A stretch of 64,000 bases of DNA from the NCBI RefSeq assembly GCF_013371465.1, contig NZ_JABWDU010000004.1, positions 248,001 to 312,000 on the forward strand, given 5' to 3'. The notes beneath the pieces were generated by a model. It worked only from the letters and a program-made list of their open reading frames with translations. It ran no database searches and was not told the DNA's origin. Origin of the DNA: Ensifer oleiphilus (GTDB lineage Bacteria; Pseudomonadota; Alphaproteobacteria; Rhizobiales; Rhizobiaceae). Within the stretch, counting starts at the first letter, position 1, and every line of letters starts with the position of its first letter. The position numbers and the translations under genes were made by a program. This document shows positions 47,492-57,034 of this stretch, piece after piece.

Positions 47492-48634
47492 TTGTCCTTT
47501 TCCACTTCCTTCATTCCCGAAATCCGCCTGGCAGACAATATCCATACGATGATCGGCACGGCTGCGAAAGCGCAGGGTGCGACGACGGCAACGCTGGTCA
47601 TCGACGGTTTTCTCGCCCAGTCCGGGCTTGCCAGCCGCATCGTCGAGAGTCTCGAGCAGGAAGGTATCGCCGGACGCGTGTTTTCCGAGTTTGCCGGCGA
47701 ACCGAAGCTGGCGCATGTTCGCGCCGCCACGCAAGCTGCCGCAGGCTCCGGGCTGGTGATCGGCATCGGCGGCGGCTCGGCGCTGGATATCGCCAAGATC
47801 GCCGCCTGCTGCGCCGCCTCCGGCGAAGACCCGATGCACTATGCGCTTGCCGCAAATCCGCTGCCGAAGGCGCCGTTGAAGAAGATCATGGTTCCGACGA
47901 CGGCAGGGACCGGTTCCGAGACGTCGGCGACCAACATCTTTGCCGGGCCCGAAGGCAAGAAGCTCTGGATCTGGGGCGCGGAAACCAAGGCCGATCTGGT
48001 GCTGCTCGATCCGGTGCTGACGACGACGCTGCCGGCACATCTGACCGCCTGGTGCGGTCTCGATGCGTTCATTCATGCGTTCGAGGCGGCGACGAACCGC
48101 AACACGCACCGCGGCGCGCAATTTTATGCGCACGAGGCCCTGCGCCTGCTGACGGCGTCGCTGGAGACCGCGGTTCGCGAGCCCGCCAACCTTCAGGCCC
48201 GTGCCGACGTTTTGCTCGCCTCCTGCTATGCCGGCATTGCCATCGACAATTGCGGCACTGCCGTCGCCCACAATATCAGCCACGCGCTCGCGGGATTGGC
48301 TCCCGTCCATCACGGTCTTGCGACAGCACTCGGTTTCGAGGCGACACTCGGATGGCTCGTCGATGCCGATACAGCGGACCTCAACGCCGCTGCGAGAGCT
48401 TGTGGCTTGCCAGGTGCCAGCGACCTGCCTGCCTTCGTTTCGCGCCTCATGGATCGTTGTGGCCTTGTCAGGGAACTTCCAACGGCGTTCGGGGCGTTCG
48501 GCGCTGCGGATCTGGCGGCGGAAATGAAGGCGCCGGAAAACCAGCCGATGCGGCGCTCGACGATCCGCCCGGTCGATGATGCCGATATCAACGCGTTTGC
48601 GGCCAGGATCATGGCTCTGCCGAAGACGAAATGA
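47492..48634 (+). CDS. Iron-containing alcohol dehydrogenase (group III)
   Basis: 380 residues. The start is a TTG at 47492 with AGGAAG six bases upstream; the first ATG is 20 codons in. Cofactor binding is seen in VIGIGGGSALDIAKIAACCA (GGGS) and PTTAGTGSETSATNIF. The metal-binding His cluster is in the C-terminal half (LDAFIHAFEAATNRNTH and GLAPVHHGLATALG). Substrates of this family range from 1,3-propanediol to lactaldehyde and cannot be fixed here. It is the first gene of an operon with an aldehyde dehydrogenase and an enolase-superfamily enzyme. Confidence 0.9.
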   Translation: MSFSTSFIPEIRLADNIHTMIGTAAKAQGATTATLVIDGFLAQSGLASRIVESLEQEGIAGRVFSEFAGEPKLAHVRAATQAAAGSGLVIGIGGGSALDIAKIAACCAASGEDPMHYALAANPLPKAPLKKIMVPTTAGTGSETSATNIFAGPEGKKLWIWGAETKADLVLLDPVLTTTLPAHLTAWCGLDAFIHAFEAATNRNTHRGAQFYAHEALRLLTASLETAVREPANLQARADVLLASCYAGIAIDNCGTAVAHNISHALAGLAPVHHGLATALGFEATLGWLVDADTADLNAAARACGLPGASDLPAFVSRLMDRCGLVRELPTAFGAFGAADLAAEMKAPENQPMRRSTIRPVDDADINAFAARIMALPKTK

Positions 48635-50151
48635 GCGAAGGACAAGACGGGATGAGCAAGGTCTATACACGCGACTATTGGGAAACCGTTTTGTCCGCGC
48701 TGACGCCGGAAGGACGGCATTTCATCAACGGCAAGCTTCGCGCCGCCGTCACTGGCGAAACGTTCACCCGCGCCCGGCCGATGGACGGTAAGCCGGGCGC
48801 TACAGTCGCGCGGGGTGGTGCGGTCGATATCGATGCAGCGGTCAAGAGCGCACGGACCGCATTCGAAAGCGGCGTCTGGCGGAGAAAGGAGCCGCTCGAG
48901 AAAAAGAAGATCATGCTCAATTGGGCTGATCTCATCCGTGCCCATGGCGAGGAACTCGCCATGCTCGAAACGCTCGATGTTGGCAAGCCGATCATGGCGT
49001 CGCTCAATGTCGACGTGCGGCTCTGTGCCGACGGTATCCAGTTCTATGGCGAGATGATCGACAAGCTCTACGACGAGATCGCCCCGACCGGACCTTATGC
49101 CCGCGCCTTGGTGCGCAAGGTGCCGCTCGGCGTCATCGGTGTGATCACGCCCTGGAACTACCCGATGATCATCGACGCCTGGAAGCTAGGGCCGGCGATC
49201 GCGGCCGGCAATTCCGTCGTGCTTAAACCGGCCGAGCAGTCGTCGCTCACCGCCATTCGCCTTGCGAGCCTCGCCGTAGAAGCCGGGCTACCAGCCGGCG
49301 TGTTCAACGTCGTTACCGGCTATGGCGAAGAGACCGGCAAGCCGCTGGCTTTGCATATGGACGTCGACATGATCGCCTTTACCGGCTCGACTGAGGTCGG
49401 CAAGCTGATCATGGGCTATGCGGCGCAGTCGAATGTCAAGCGGGTGGCCCTCGAACTCGGCGGCAAGTCGCCGCTGGTGGTCTTCGAAGATGCCGATCTC
49501 GATGCAGCGGCTTCGGCTGTTGCCTGGGGCTGCTTCTACAACTCCGGCGAGACATGCCATGCCTCGACCCGGCTGATCGTGCATCGCTCGGTTCAGGACG
49601 CGCTGATCGCAAAGATCGAGGCGGTGACGAAGAGCGACATTGCGCTTAGGCATCCGCTCGACCCGACAGCCCAGATCGGTGCGCTGATCGAAGAGGCGCA
49701 TCTGGAAAAGGTGCTGTCGCTGGTAGCAGTCGGCGAGAAGGAGGGCGCACGCCGCGCCTTCGGGGCCGAGCGGGTGATGACCGAGACCGGCGGCTTTTAC
49801 GTTTCGCCCGGTCTGTTCGTCGACATGACCAACGACATGAGCCTGGCGCGCCAGGAGATCTTTGGCCCGGTGCTGGCCGCCATCGCCTTCGAGACGGAGG
49901 AAGAGGCGCTGCGAATCGCCAACGATACGATCTACGGGCTGGCGGGTGCCGTCTTCACGAAAGACATCGATCGGGCGCATCGGTTTTCCGAGGCGATCCA
50001 TGCCGGCACGGTCTGGATCAACACCTACGACATGTCGAATTTCGCGACCCCCTTCGGCGGCTTCAAGCAGTCGGGCTTCGGCCGCGACCGCTCCGTGCAT
50101 GCGATCGACAAATATTGCGACTACAAGACCATCTGGCAGCAGTTCGGCTGA
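48631..50151 (+). CDS. NAD-dependent aldehyde dehydrogenase (PuuC-like)
   Basis: 506 residues. It overlaps the stop of the alcohol dehydrogenase gene by four bases (ATGA). An internal Met eight codons in (48652) has a comparable ribosome binding site. The cofactor and catalytic residues are present: ITPWNYPMIIDAWKLGPAIA, LELGGKSPLVVFEDADLDAA with the general-base Glu, and YNSGETCHASTRLIV with the nucleophilic Cys. The sequence is closest in layout to the gamma-glutamyl-gamma-aminobutyraldehyde dehydrogenase PuuC group, whose loop reads GQVCIAGTR where this one reads GETCHASTR. It probably oxidises the aldehyde made by the adjacent alcohol dehydrogenase. Confidence 0.92.
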   Translation: MSEGQDGMSKVYTRDYWETVLSALTPEGRHFINGKLRAAVTGETFTRARPMDGKPGATVARGGAVDIDAAVKSARTAFESGVWRRKEPLEKKKIMLNWADLIRAHGEELAMLETLDVGKPIMASLNVDVRLCADGIQFYGEMIDKLYDEIAPTGPYARALVRKVPLGVIGVITPWNYPMIIDAWKLGPAIAAGNSVVLKPAEQSSLTAIRLASLAVEAGLPAGVFNVVTGYGEETGKPLALHMDVDMIAFTGSTEVGKLIMGYAAQSNVKRVALELGGKSPLVVFEDADLDAAASAVAWGCFYNSGETCHASTRLIVHRSVQDALIAKIEAVTKSDIALRHPLDPTAQIGALIEEAHLEKVLSLVAVGEKEGARRAFGAERVMTETGGFYVSPGLFVDMTNDMSLARQEIFGPVLAAIAFETEEEALRIANDTIYGLAGAVFTKDIDRAHRFSEAIHAGTVWINTYDMSNFATPFGGFKQSGFGRDRSVHAIDKYCDYKTIWQQFG

Positions 50152-50169
50152 AACCTCGGGGGAGGGACC

Positions 50170-51294
50170 ATGAGCAAGATCGCATCCATCGAGATCAGCC
50201 AACATCGCCTGCCGCTCGATCCGCCGTTCAAGGCGAGCTGGGACGGGCGGCCGCGCCGACAGTTCGACGCGACCATCGTGCGCGTCCGGGACGACGAGGG
50301 CCGCGAGGGCATCGGCTCCGGCGACCTGATGAAGGGGTTCGAGGGCCATGAGGACCTGTTCATCGGCGAGGATCCCCGTCAGCTTGAGCGCCACTACGAG
50401 GTGCTCTCGCACATCAATTTCCACTATGGCCGTTGCTGGCCGATGGATCTGGCGTTGTGGGACCTCTCCGGCAAGATCACCGGCGAGCCGGCTTGGCGAC
50501 TGCTCGGTGGCCGGTCGGATCGGGTGCGCCTCTATGCCTCCTCGGGCGTGCTGCGCGATCCCGGCGCCATGGCCGCGCAAGCGGAAAGCTATGTCGACGA
50601 AGGCTTTCCGGCAATGAAGGTGCGCTTCTCGTCATCGTCCGGCGGTCGCGGCACCTGGCGCGACGACGTGCGCGCGCTTGAAGCGATCCGTGCCCGTGTC
50701 GGCGATCGTCTCGACCTGATGGTCGACTGCAACCAGGGTTGGCGCATGCCCTGGGATACGACGCTCTCCTGGACCTTCAAGGACGCGCTGATGGTGGCGC
50801 GCGAGTTGGAGAGGCTCGGTATCTACTGGATGGAAGAGCCATTGCACCGCTCGGATCGCAAGGGCATGCGGCGGCTTTCGGATGCAACGTCGCTGCGCAT
50901 TGCCGGCGGCGAGATGACCCGCGAACTCTACGAGTTTCGAGATATCATCGAGGACCGTGCCTTCGACGTGATCCAGCCCGACGTGGCGCTCGTCGGCGGC
51001 ATCACCGGTTGCCGGCGTCTGGCCTTCCAGGCGCGCGAGGCGGGCGTGATGATGACGCCGCATTCCTGGACCAACGGCATCGGCGTGCTTGCCAACGCCC
51101 ACCTGACGGCCGGCGTCGGCGATGCGCCCTGGCTGGAATATCCCTACGACAATCCGGAATGGAGCGAGTTGCGCCGTGATTTTCCCATGGCGGCGCCACT
51201 CCGGCACGCGGGCGGCTGGCTGGAGCTTGGCGATGCAGCCGGGCTTGGCGTCGTGCTCGACGAAGACAGGCTGAAGGCGACGCGCATCAGCTAG
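50170..51294 (+). CDS. Enolase-superfamily (mandelate racemase/muconate lactonizing) enzyme
   Basis: 374 residues. The capping domain is at about 1-115 and the barrel follows. Metal ligands are Asp186 (MVDCNQGW, with Asn188), Glu222 or Glu223 (IYWMEEPL) and Glu248 (IAGGEMT). His298 (MTPHSWTNG) and Asp271 (VIQPDVALVGG) form the His-Asp dyad of the mandelate racemase subgroup. The motif at the end of the second barrel strand is Lys150-Val-Arg152 rather than the Lys-x-Lys of mandelate racemase. The substrate is probably a sugar acid or hydroxyacid, but it cannot be predicted. It is 18 bases after the aldehyde dehydrogenase in the same operon. Confidence 0.88.
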   Translation: MSKIASIEISQHRLPLDPPFKASWDGRPRRQFDATIVRVRDDEGREGIGSGDLMKGFEGHEDLFIGEDPRQLERHYEVLSHINFHYGRCWPMDLALWDLSGKITGEPAWRLLGGRSDRVRLYASSGVLRDPGAMAAQAESYVDEGFPAMKVRFSSSSGGRGTWRDDVRALEAIRARVGDRLDLMVDCNQGWRMPWDTTLSWTFKDALMVARELERLGIYWMEEPLHRSDRKGMRRLSDATSLRIAGGEMTRELYEFRDIIEDRAFDVIQPDVALVGGITGCRRLAFQAREAGVMMTPHSWTNGIGVLANAHLTAGVGDAPWLEYPYDNPEWSELRRDFPMAAPLRHAGGWLELGDAAGLGVVLDEDRLKATRIS

Positions 51295-51384
51295 GCCGGT
51301 GGCGCGCCGCGGCCAGAGAGGTTGACGGCAGGAGACGATCGGCTAAAACGGGCGTCCCGACTCTGGCGAGGCGCCTGTTCCATC

Positions 51385-52290
51385 ATGTCCGATCCATCGA
51401 CGATCATCCCCACCATTGATGCGGCATTGGTCCGGCGCCTGATTGCGGCGCAGTTCCCGCAATGGGCGGGGCTCGACGTCAGGCCGTTGCTGCCGGGCGG
51501 CTGGGACAACCGGACCTTTCACCTCGGGCGGGACATGACCGTGCGCCTGCCGAGCGCCGCCTCCTACGCCCAGCAGGTGGAGAAGGAGCAGTCTTGGCTG
51601 CCGAAGCTAGCGCCGCTTCTGCCGCAGCCGATCCCGGTGCCGCTCGCAAGGGGCGTTCCCGGCGAGGCTTATCCATGGCCATGGTCGGTCTATCGCTGGC
51701 TGCCGGGCGAGGCGGCAACAGATGAGCGCATCGGCGACCTCACGATCTTTGCACGGGATCTTGCCCGTTTTCTCGTTGCCCTCAGGCAAGTGGGTGCGAG
51801 CGGCGGGCCGCTGCCGGGCGCGCATAATTTCTTTCGCGGTGGGCCTCCCGCTTACTATGACGCGGAGACCCGTGATGCGCTCACGGCGCTTGAGGGACGT
51901 ATCGACACGGACACCGCGCACGACGTCTGGGAGGCCGCTCTTTCGGCACGTTGGGAGGGCGAACCGGTCTGGTTTCACGGCGATATCAGCTGGGGCAATC
52001 TGCTGGTCGAAGGTGGTCGCTTGAGCGCGGTGATCGATTTCGGCACCTCCGGCATCGGCGATCCCGCCTGCGATCTCGCCATCGCCTGGACACTGTTTCG
52101 TGGGGAAAGCCGGGAGGCATTTCGCGCCGCGGTCGCGCTCGATCCCGGCACCTGGGCGCGCGGCCGCGGCTGGACCTTGTGGAAGGCGCTGATCGTCTAT
52201 GCCGGTTTTTCAGGCACGAACCCGGCCGAGGCTGAAAAAAGCCGGCTCGTGATCGAAGCGGTGCTGGCCGACCACCGGGATTTCGGCTGA
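51385..52290 (+). CDS. Aminoglycoside-phosphotransferase-fold kinase
   Basis: 301 residues from the ATG at 51385; an in-frame start lies 21 codons upstream. The N-lobe has LLPGGWDNRTFHLGRDMTVR. The catalytic loop is VWFHGDISWGNLLVEGG, with the Asp and Asn of the HGDxxxxN motif, and AVIDFGTSGIGDPACDLAIA supplies the DFG-like metal site. Family members phosphorylate aminoglycosides, homoserine, choline or other small molecules. The genomic neighbours suggest a metabolic kinase rather than an antibiotic-resistance gene, but the substrate is unknown. It is about 90 bases after the enolase-superfamily gene and may be cotranscribed with it. Confidence 0.82.
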   Translation: MSDPSTIIPTIDAALVRRLIAAQFPQWAGLDVRPLLPGGWDNRTFHLGRDMTVRLPSAASYAQQVEKEQSWLPKLAPLLPQPIPVPLARGVPGEAYPWPWSVYRWLPGEAATDERIGDLTIFARDLARFLVALRQVGASGGPLPGAHNFFRGGPPAYYDAETRDALTALEGRIDTDTAHDVWEAALSARWEGEPVWFHGDISWGNLLVEGGRLSAVIDFGTSGIGDPACDLAIAWTLFRGESREAFRAAVALDPGTWARGRGWTLWKALIVYAGFSGTNPAEAEKSRLVIEAVLADHRDFG

Positions 52291-52651
52291 GGCTCGGCCC
52301 GCTGGCCATCCAATGCCGATGCCACCGACCTATCTCAGGGTGCGCATCGGCTTGACCTCGCCGACATTTGTCTCTAGGTCAGGCGCACGCGGGACGACCT
52401 GCGTCGATGCTTCGCCTGGGGACGGCCCCACTATCTCGATACTCGAGATAATGGAGTCGATCGCATCATGCAGCATTCTGGCCTGCGGCACGCCCGCGTG
52501 AGCTTTTCCTTTCTGACAGAGCCGACCGTTTGCTTCGGGCGCCAACGCGCGCCGTCGCGAGATCGGCTTACGCCCGTTTTCTCCACAAATTGATGCGCCC
52601 GCGGCCGCCGCCGGCGCGCCGTGGTTGCTTCCTTGCCAACGCACGAGGTTC
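52291..52651. other. 361-base region between the kinase gene and the orphan atpB
   Basis: No gene is confidently supported. A minus-strand frame crosses the region, and its C-terminal ~50 codons (about 52330-52476) are less obviously noise than most. It has no visible start or homologue. A TCTCGATACTCGAGA repeat lies near 52435. The right end is very GC-rich (CCGCGGCCGCCGCCGGCGCGCC-like) and precedes atpB. There is no trace of atpI. Confidence 0.45.
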
Positions 52652-53404
52652 ATGATGGCCGGACCCATCGAACAATTCGAGATCAAGTCGCTCTTCCACA
52701 TCGCCGAGGTCGGCGGACACGACATCAGCTTCACCAATTCGTCCGTCTTCATGATCGTGACGGTGGCGATCGCCAGCCTTTTCCTGATCCTGTCAACGCG
52801 CCGGCGCGGCCTGGTGCCGAACCGGGCGCAGTCGGCGGCCGAAATCATCTACGAGTTCGTGTCGAAGACCTTGCGGGAGAATGCCGGCGAGCACGGCATG
52901 CGTTTCTTCCCGCTGGTGTTCTCGCTGTTCATGTTCATCCTGGTCGCAAACCTGATCGGCATGTTCCCCTATGCCTTCACGGTGACGAGCCACATCTCGG
53001 TCACCTTCGCGCTGGCGGCTCTGGTGTTCCTGACCGTGACGATCTACGGCCTGGTCAAGCACGGCTTCGGCTTCCTTCGGCTGTTCATGCCCTCGGGCGT
53101 GCCGCTGGTGTTGGCGCCGATCATCATCCCGATCGAGGTCGTGTCCTACATCTCGCGCCCGGTCAGCCACTCCGTTCGTCTTTTCGCCGTCATGCTTGCC
53201 GGCCATATCACCTTGAAGGTTTTCGCCGGCTTCGTCGTCAGCCTCAGCGGCTTCGGCGCGCTCGGCATGCTCGGCGCGGTCATGCCGCTGATGATGACCG
53301 TGGCGCTGACGGGTCTGGAACTGCTGATGTCGGTCATCCAGGCCTACATCTTCACCATGCTGACCTGCATGTATCTCAACGACGCGCTGCATCCGAGCCA
53401 TTGA
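52652..53404 (+). CDS. atpB: F0 ATP synthase subunit a, stand-alone paralogue
   Basis: 250 residues, full length for AtpB, with six predicted membrane helices. The two adjacent ATG codons (52652 and 52655) both follow GAGG. The proton-path helix reads [20 protein letters not shown]. Arg176 is the essential arginine of subunit a. The residue usually found as Asn in the LFAN/LFGN motif is Val180 here, and the His185 position matches the usual alphaproteobacterial AtpB. The gene is alone: no atpI, atpE or atpF lies beside it, although rhizobia keep these in one F0 operon. It is therefore either a paralogue or a displaced copy. Confidence 0.9.
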   Translation: MMAGPIEQFEIKSLFHIAEVGGHDISFTNSSVFMIVTVAIASLFLILSTRRRGLVPNRAQSAAEIIYEFVSKTLRENAGEHGMRFFPLVFSLFMFILVANLIGMFPYAFTVTSHISVTFALAALVFLTVTIYGLVKHGFGFLRLFMPSGVPLVLAPIIIPIEVVSYISRPVSHSVRLFAVMLAGHITLKVFAGFVVSLSGFGALGMLGAVMPLMMTVALTGLELLMSVIQAYIFTMLTCMYLNDALHPSH

Positions 53405-53415
53405 GGTGACAGTGT

Positions 53416-53446
53416 AGTGGCTCCCTTCCCGCGGAAGGGAGCCACT
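53416..53446. terminator. Bidirectional hairpin between atpB and sitD
   Basis: AGTGGCTCCCTTCC and GGAAGGGAGCCACT form a perfect 14-bp stem with a 3-base loop. It lies between the convergent atpB and sitD stop codons. No T run follows on either side. Confidence 0.7.
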
Positions 53447-53449
53447 GGC

Positions 53450-54301
53450 TCATTCAACCGTCGTCCGCTGCGCCTCGATGCGGGCCGTCCGCCAGGACGA
53501 CCACAGGAAGGCGGCGAGGAAGATCACGGTCATCAAGAGCACGATGGTCGGTGCCGGGGCGCTGTCGATGAAGAACGAGAGATAGACGCCCGAGAACGAG
53601 GCAACGGTCGCGACCAGCACGGCAACGATGAGCATGCTGCCCATGGTGCGGGTAATGAGAAACGCGATGGCGCCGGGGGCGATCAGCATGGCGATGGCGA
53701 GGATCAGGCCGACGGCCTTCAGCGCACCGACGATCGTCAGCGACAGGATTGCCAAGAGCCCATAGTGCAGCCAGTTGACGCGCAGGCCGACGGCCTTGGC
53801 CTGTGCCGGGTCGAACGCATGCAGCAGGAAATCCCGCCATTTCACCGCCAGGATGGCCGTTGCCACCAAAGCGATCAGACCCGTCTCGATGATATCGGGC
53901 CAGCCGATGCCGAGCATGTCGCCGAAGAGGATATGGTCGAGATGCACGTCGCTCTGGATCTTGGTGTAGAGCACCAGGCCGAAGCCGAACATGCCGGAAA
54001 ACACCACGCCCATGACGGTGTCCTGCTTGATGCGGCTGTTTTCCTTGAGGTAGCCGGTCAGGAGCGCGCAGGACATGCCGGCGGCAAAGGCGCCGACCGC
54101 AAGCGGCAGGCCGACGATGTAGGAGATGACGACGCCGGGGAAGACCGCGTGCGAGATGGCGTCGCCCATCAGCGACCAGCCTTTCAGCACGAGAAAACAG
54201 GAGAGCAGGGCGGTCGGGATCGCCACCAGAACCGAGATCAGCAGCGCGTTGCGCATGAACTCGAATTCGAAGACGGCGAGCAGAAGGTCGAGCGAAATCA
54301 T
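53450..54301 (-). CDS. sitD: Manganese/iron ABC transporter permease
   Basis: 283 residues, eight or nine membrane helices. It is the second permease of the SitABCD importer for Mn(II)/Fe(II). The opening [20 protein letters not shown] and the LKGWSLMGDAISHAVFPGVV segment are hallmarks of ABC-3 permeases. AIAMLIAPGAIAFLITRTMG is the conserved late helix. Its ATG overlaps the sitC stop by four bases (ATGA), so the permeases are translationally coupled. It is the last gene of the operon and ends at the hairpin at 53416-53446. Confidence 0.94.
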   Translation of the reverse strand: MISLDLLLAVFEFEFMRNALLISVLVAIPTALLSCFLVLKGWSLMGDAISHAVFPGVVISYIVGLPLAVGAFAAGMSCALLTGYLKENSRIKQDTVMGVVFSGMFGFGLVLYTKIQSDVHLDHILFGDMLGIGWPDIIETGLIALVATAILAVKWRDFLLHAFDPAQAKAVGLRVNWLHYGLLAILSLTIVGALKAVGLILAIAMLIAPGAIAFLITRTMGSMLIVAVLVATVASFSGVYLSFFIDSAPAPTIVLLMTVIFLAAFLWSSWRTARIEAQRTTVE

Positions 54302-55158
54302 GGCGTGACCTCCAGGGCTTCGGCGCTGCGCCGGCGGGCTGCCAGCAAGCCGTGCTTCGGTGCGAAGACGAAGGCCACGAGGAAGATCAGCGTCTGCAGC
54401 ACGATGATGATGCCGCCGGTGGCGCCGTCGAGGAAGTAGCTGAAATAGGCGCCGAAGAAGCTGGTGAGCGCGCCAATCGCGACGCTGATAACGATCAGTC
54501 GCGGAAAGCGGTCGGTGAGCAGGTAGGCGGTGGCACCGGGTGTCACCACCATGGCGATGACGAGAAAGGCGCCGACCGTCTGCAGGGCTGCGACCGTGCA
54601 GGCAGACAGCAGCGTGAAGAACAGCACCTTCAGGAAGGTTGTGGGGATGCCGATCGAGCGTGCATGGCTCTCGTCGAAGAAGGTGACCATCAGGTCCTTC
54701 CACTTCGCCGTCAGGATGACCAGTGAGACGATGCCGATCAGCGCAAGCTGCAGCGTGTCGGCAGGCGTGATGGCGAGGATGTTGCCGAGAACGATCGTCT
54801 GGATGTTCACCGAGGTCGGCGACAGCGACACCATGAACAGGCCGAGGCCGAAGAACGAGGTGAAGATCAGCCCGATGATTGTGTCTTCCTTGAGCCGGGT
54901 GCGCTGGTTGAGAAACAGCATGGCGCCGGCCGCAAGCCCGCCGGAAAAGAAGGCGCCAAGCGAGAAAGGCAGGCCGAGCATATAGGCACCGGCGACACCC
55001 GGAACGATCGAGTGCGAGAGCGCGTCGCCGATCAGCGACCAGCCTTTCAGCATCAGATAGGACGACAGGAAGGCGCAGACGGCGCCGACCAGGGCGCTGA
55101 CCCACATGGCGTTGACCATGTAATTGTAGGTGAAGGGCTCGAGGAGCGTGGCGATCAT
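54298..55158 (-). CDS. sitC: Manganese/iron ABC transporter permease
   Basis: 286 residues, ABC-3 family permease with several membrane helices. It is the other half of the transmembrane channel with SitD. Conserved segments are [20 protein letters not shown] and [20 protein letters not shown]. The gene overlaps sitB by four bases at its start and sitD by four bases at its end, which is typical for stoichiometric subunits. It is slightly longer at the C-terminus, which is basic ([13 protein letters not shown]). Confidence 0.94.
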   Translation of the reverse strand: MIATLLEPFTYNYMVNAMWVSALVGAVCAFLSSYLMLKGWSLIGDALSHSIVPGVAGAYMLGLPFSLGAFFSGGLAAGAMLFLNQRTRLKEDTIIGLIFTSFFGLGLFMVSLSPTSVNIQTIVLGNILAITPADTLQLALIGIVSLVILTAKWKDLMVTFFDESHARSIGIPTTFLKVLFFTLLSACTVAALQTVGAFLVIAMVVTPGATAYLLTDRFPRLIVISVAIGALTSFFGAYFSYFLDGATGGIIIVLQTLIFLVAFVFAPKHGLLAARRRSAEALEVTP

Positions 55159-56090
55159 TTGCCTGCTGCCTCCGGGTCGGTCTCCGGCTTTGCCGGTTGC
55201 GACACCATCTGCCCCTTGGCGCCGTACATCACCAGCGGACGCTCGTCGTCGGTGATGACGGAGAGTTGCCGCGGATCGGCGTCGTCATGCAGGCTGTCGC
55301 CGCCGAGCACAAAATGCCGGAGCACGCCGCCGAAGGCGAGTTCAAGGTTTTCGCGGGTAAAGGTCGTTTCCGTCGGGCCGTAGGCGAGCACGGTGTTCTT
55401 CAGGAGAACCGTGCGATCGCAGAATTCCGGCACGCTGCCGAGATTGTGGGTCGAGACCAGCATGACTCGGCCCTCGTCGCGCAAGCCCATCAGCAGTCGG
55501 ATGATGGCGTCCTCGGTCTTGACGTCGACGCCGGTGAAAGGCTCGTCGAGCAGGATGACGCGACCGTCCTGGGCAAGGGCGCGCGCCAGGAACACGCGCT
55601 TCTTCTGGCCGCCGGAAAGCTCGCCGATCTGGCGCTTGCGGAAGTCGCTCATGCCGACGCGGGCAAGGGCAGCCTCCACCGCCTCATGGTCGGCCTTCTT
55701 CGGGATGCGCAGCATGTTCATGTGGCCGTAGCGGCCCATCATCACCACGTCCTCGACCAGCACCGGGAAGTTCCAGTCGACCTCTTCGGCTTGGGGCACA
55801 TAGGCGACGAGGTTTTTCTTCAGCGCTTCCGGCACCGACAATCCGAGGATCGAGATCTCGCCCTTGGCGAGCCGGGCAAAGCCCATGATCGCCTTGAAGA
55901 GGGTCGACTTGCCGCTGCCGTTGACGCCGACAAGGGCGGTGATCGTGCCGGTCGGGATCTCGAAGGAGGCATCGCGCAGCGCCCGGTGGCCGTTGCGATA
56001 GGTCACGGTCGCGCCGGTTACGCGGATGCCGCTGCCAACATCTCCGGTGCCGGCAGTGGGGCGGGCACCGGTCTTCACCTGAAGGTTCAT
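55155..56090 (-). CDS. sitB: Manganese/iron ABC transporter ATP-binding protein
   Basis: 311 residues. It powers the SitCD channel. Walker A is [20 protein letters not shown] at 52-71, the ABC signature is [20 protein letters not shown], Walker B is [12 protein letters not shown], and the switch His is in [11 protein letters not shown]. The N-terminal ~20 residues ([20 protein letters not shown]) are an unconserved extension and the C-terminal ~50 residues are also extra. It overlaps sitA and sitC by four bases each. Confidence 0.94.
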   Translation of the reverse strand: MNLQVKTGARPTAGTGDVGSGIRVTGATVTYRNGHRALRDASFEIPTGTITALVGVNGSGKSTLFKAIMGFARLAKGEISILGLSVPEALKKNLVAYVPQAEEVDWNFPVLVEDVVMMGRYGHMNMLRIPKKADHEAVEAALARVGMSDFRKRQIGELSGGQKKRVFLARALAQDGRVILLDEPFTGVDVKTEDAIIRLLMGLRDEGRVMLVSTHNLGSVPEFCDRTVLLKNTVLAYGPTETTFTRENLELAFGGVLRHFVLGGDSLHDDADPRQLSVITDDERPLVMYGAKGQMVSQPAKPETDPEAAGK

Positions 56091-56992
56091 TGCGAAAGGC
56101 CTTTCGCGATGGTTTCGGACGTGACGCGCAGGAGGTCAATATAGGTCGGCACCGGACCATCGGCTTCACTCAGGGAATCAACATAGAGCACGCCGCCGTA
56201 TTTTGCGCCGGTTTCCCGCGCCACCTGTTGGGCCGGATCGGGCGAGATCGTGCTTTCGGAGAAGACGACGGGGATGTTGTGGGCCCGCACCGCGTCGATG
56301 ACCTTGCGCACCTGCTGGGGCGTGCCCTGCTGGTCGGCGTTGATCGGCCAGAGATAGAGCTCCTTCATGCCGAAGTCGCGGGTGAGGTAGCTGAAAGCGC
56401 CTTCGCTCGAAACCAGCCAGCGCTTGTCCTCGGGGATCTTGCCGATCTCGGCCCGGATGGGGGCGATCGCCGCCTCGATCTTCTGCTTGTAGGCTTCGGC
56501 ATTGGCCTTGTAGGTCTCGGCATTCTCAGGGTCGTACTTCACGAAAGCATCGCGAATGTTGTCGACATAGATCAGTGCTGCCGAAGGCGACATCCAGGCA
56601 TGGGGGTTCGGCTTGCCGCTATAGGGACCTTCGGCAATGCCCATCGGCTCGACGCCGGCAGACACCACGACGCCCGGCACGTCGTCGAAATTCTGGAAGA
56701 ATTTTTCGAACCAGAGTTCGAGGTTGAGGCCGTTCCAGAGGATCAGCTTGGCATCGTGCGCCTTGAGGATGTCGCGCGGGGTCGGCTGGTAGTTGTGGAT
56801 CTCGGCGCCGGGTTTGGTGATGGATTCGACGATTGCCGCGTCGCCCGCGACGTTCTTGGCCATGTCGGCAATCACCGTGAACGTCGTGACGGCCTTGAAT
56901 TTTTCCTGCGCAGAAACGGCACCCGGAACGAGCACGAAGGCTGCCAATGCGGTTGCTGCAACCAGGATCGCGCGTCTCGTCTGATCGATCAT
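56087..56992 (-). CDS. sitA: Manganese/iron ABC transporter substrate-binding protein
   Basis: 301 residues. The signal peptide [20 protein letters not shown] is followed by a cleavage site near VSAQE. The metal ligands of cluster A-I binding proteins are all present: His66 (AEIHNYQP), His131 (NPHAWMSP), Glu197 (SSEGAFSYL) and Asp272 (YVDSLSE). The start at 56992 has GGGGAG six bases upstream; an in-frame start 31 codons earlier gives a non-secreted extension and is not used. It diverges from the Mur gene, and a palindrome lies in the 121 bases between them. Confidence 0.95.
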   Translation of the reverse strand: MIDQTRRAILVAATALAAFVLVPGAVSAQEKFKAVTTFTVIADMAKNVAGDAAIVESITKPGAEIHNYQPTPRDILKAHDAKLILWNGLNLELWFEKFFQNFDDVPGVVVSAGVEPMGIAEGPYSGKPNPHAWMSPSAALIYVDNIRDAFVKYDPENAETYKANAEAYKQKIEAAIAPIRAEIGKIPEDKRWLVSSEGAFSYLTRDFGMKELYLWPINADQQGTPQQVRKVIDAVRAHNIPVVFSESTISPDPAQQVARETGAKYGGVLYVDSLSEADGPVPTYIDLLRVTSETIAKGLSQ

Positions 56993-57034
56993 TCCATACT
57001 CCCCGATGTTGTCATGCACAGGAGTAGGGGAATG

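Noticed and set aside
51385-52290. Aminoglycoside-resistance gene
   Set aside because: The fold matches the APH superfamily, but the neighbours are catabolic genes and no mobile context exists. Family members often phosphorylate metabolites, so a resistance claim is not supported.
52330-52848. A 172-codon minus-strand frame crossing into the atpB coding region
   Set aside because: Most of it is antisense to atpB and compositionally noise. Only the last ~50 codons are retained as a low-interest observation.
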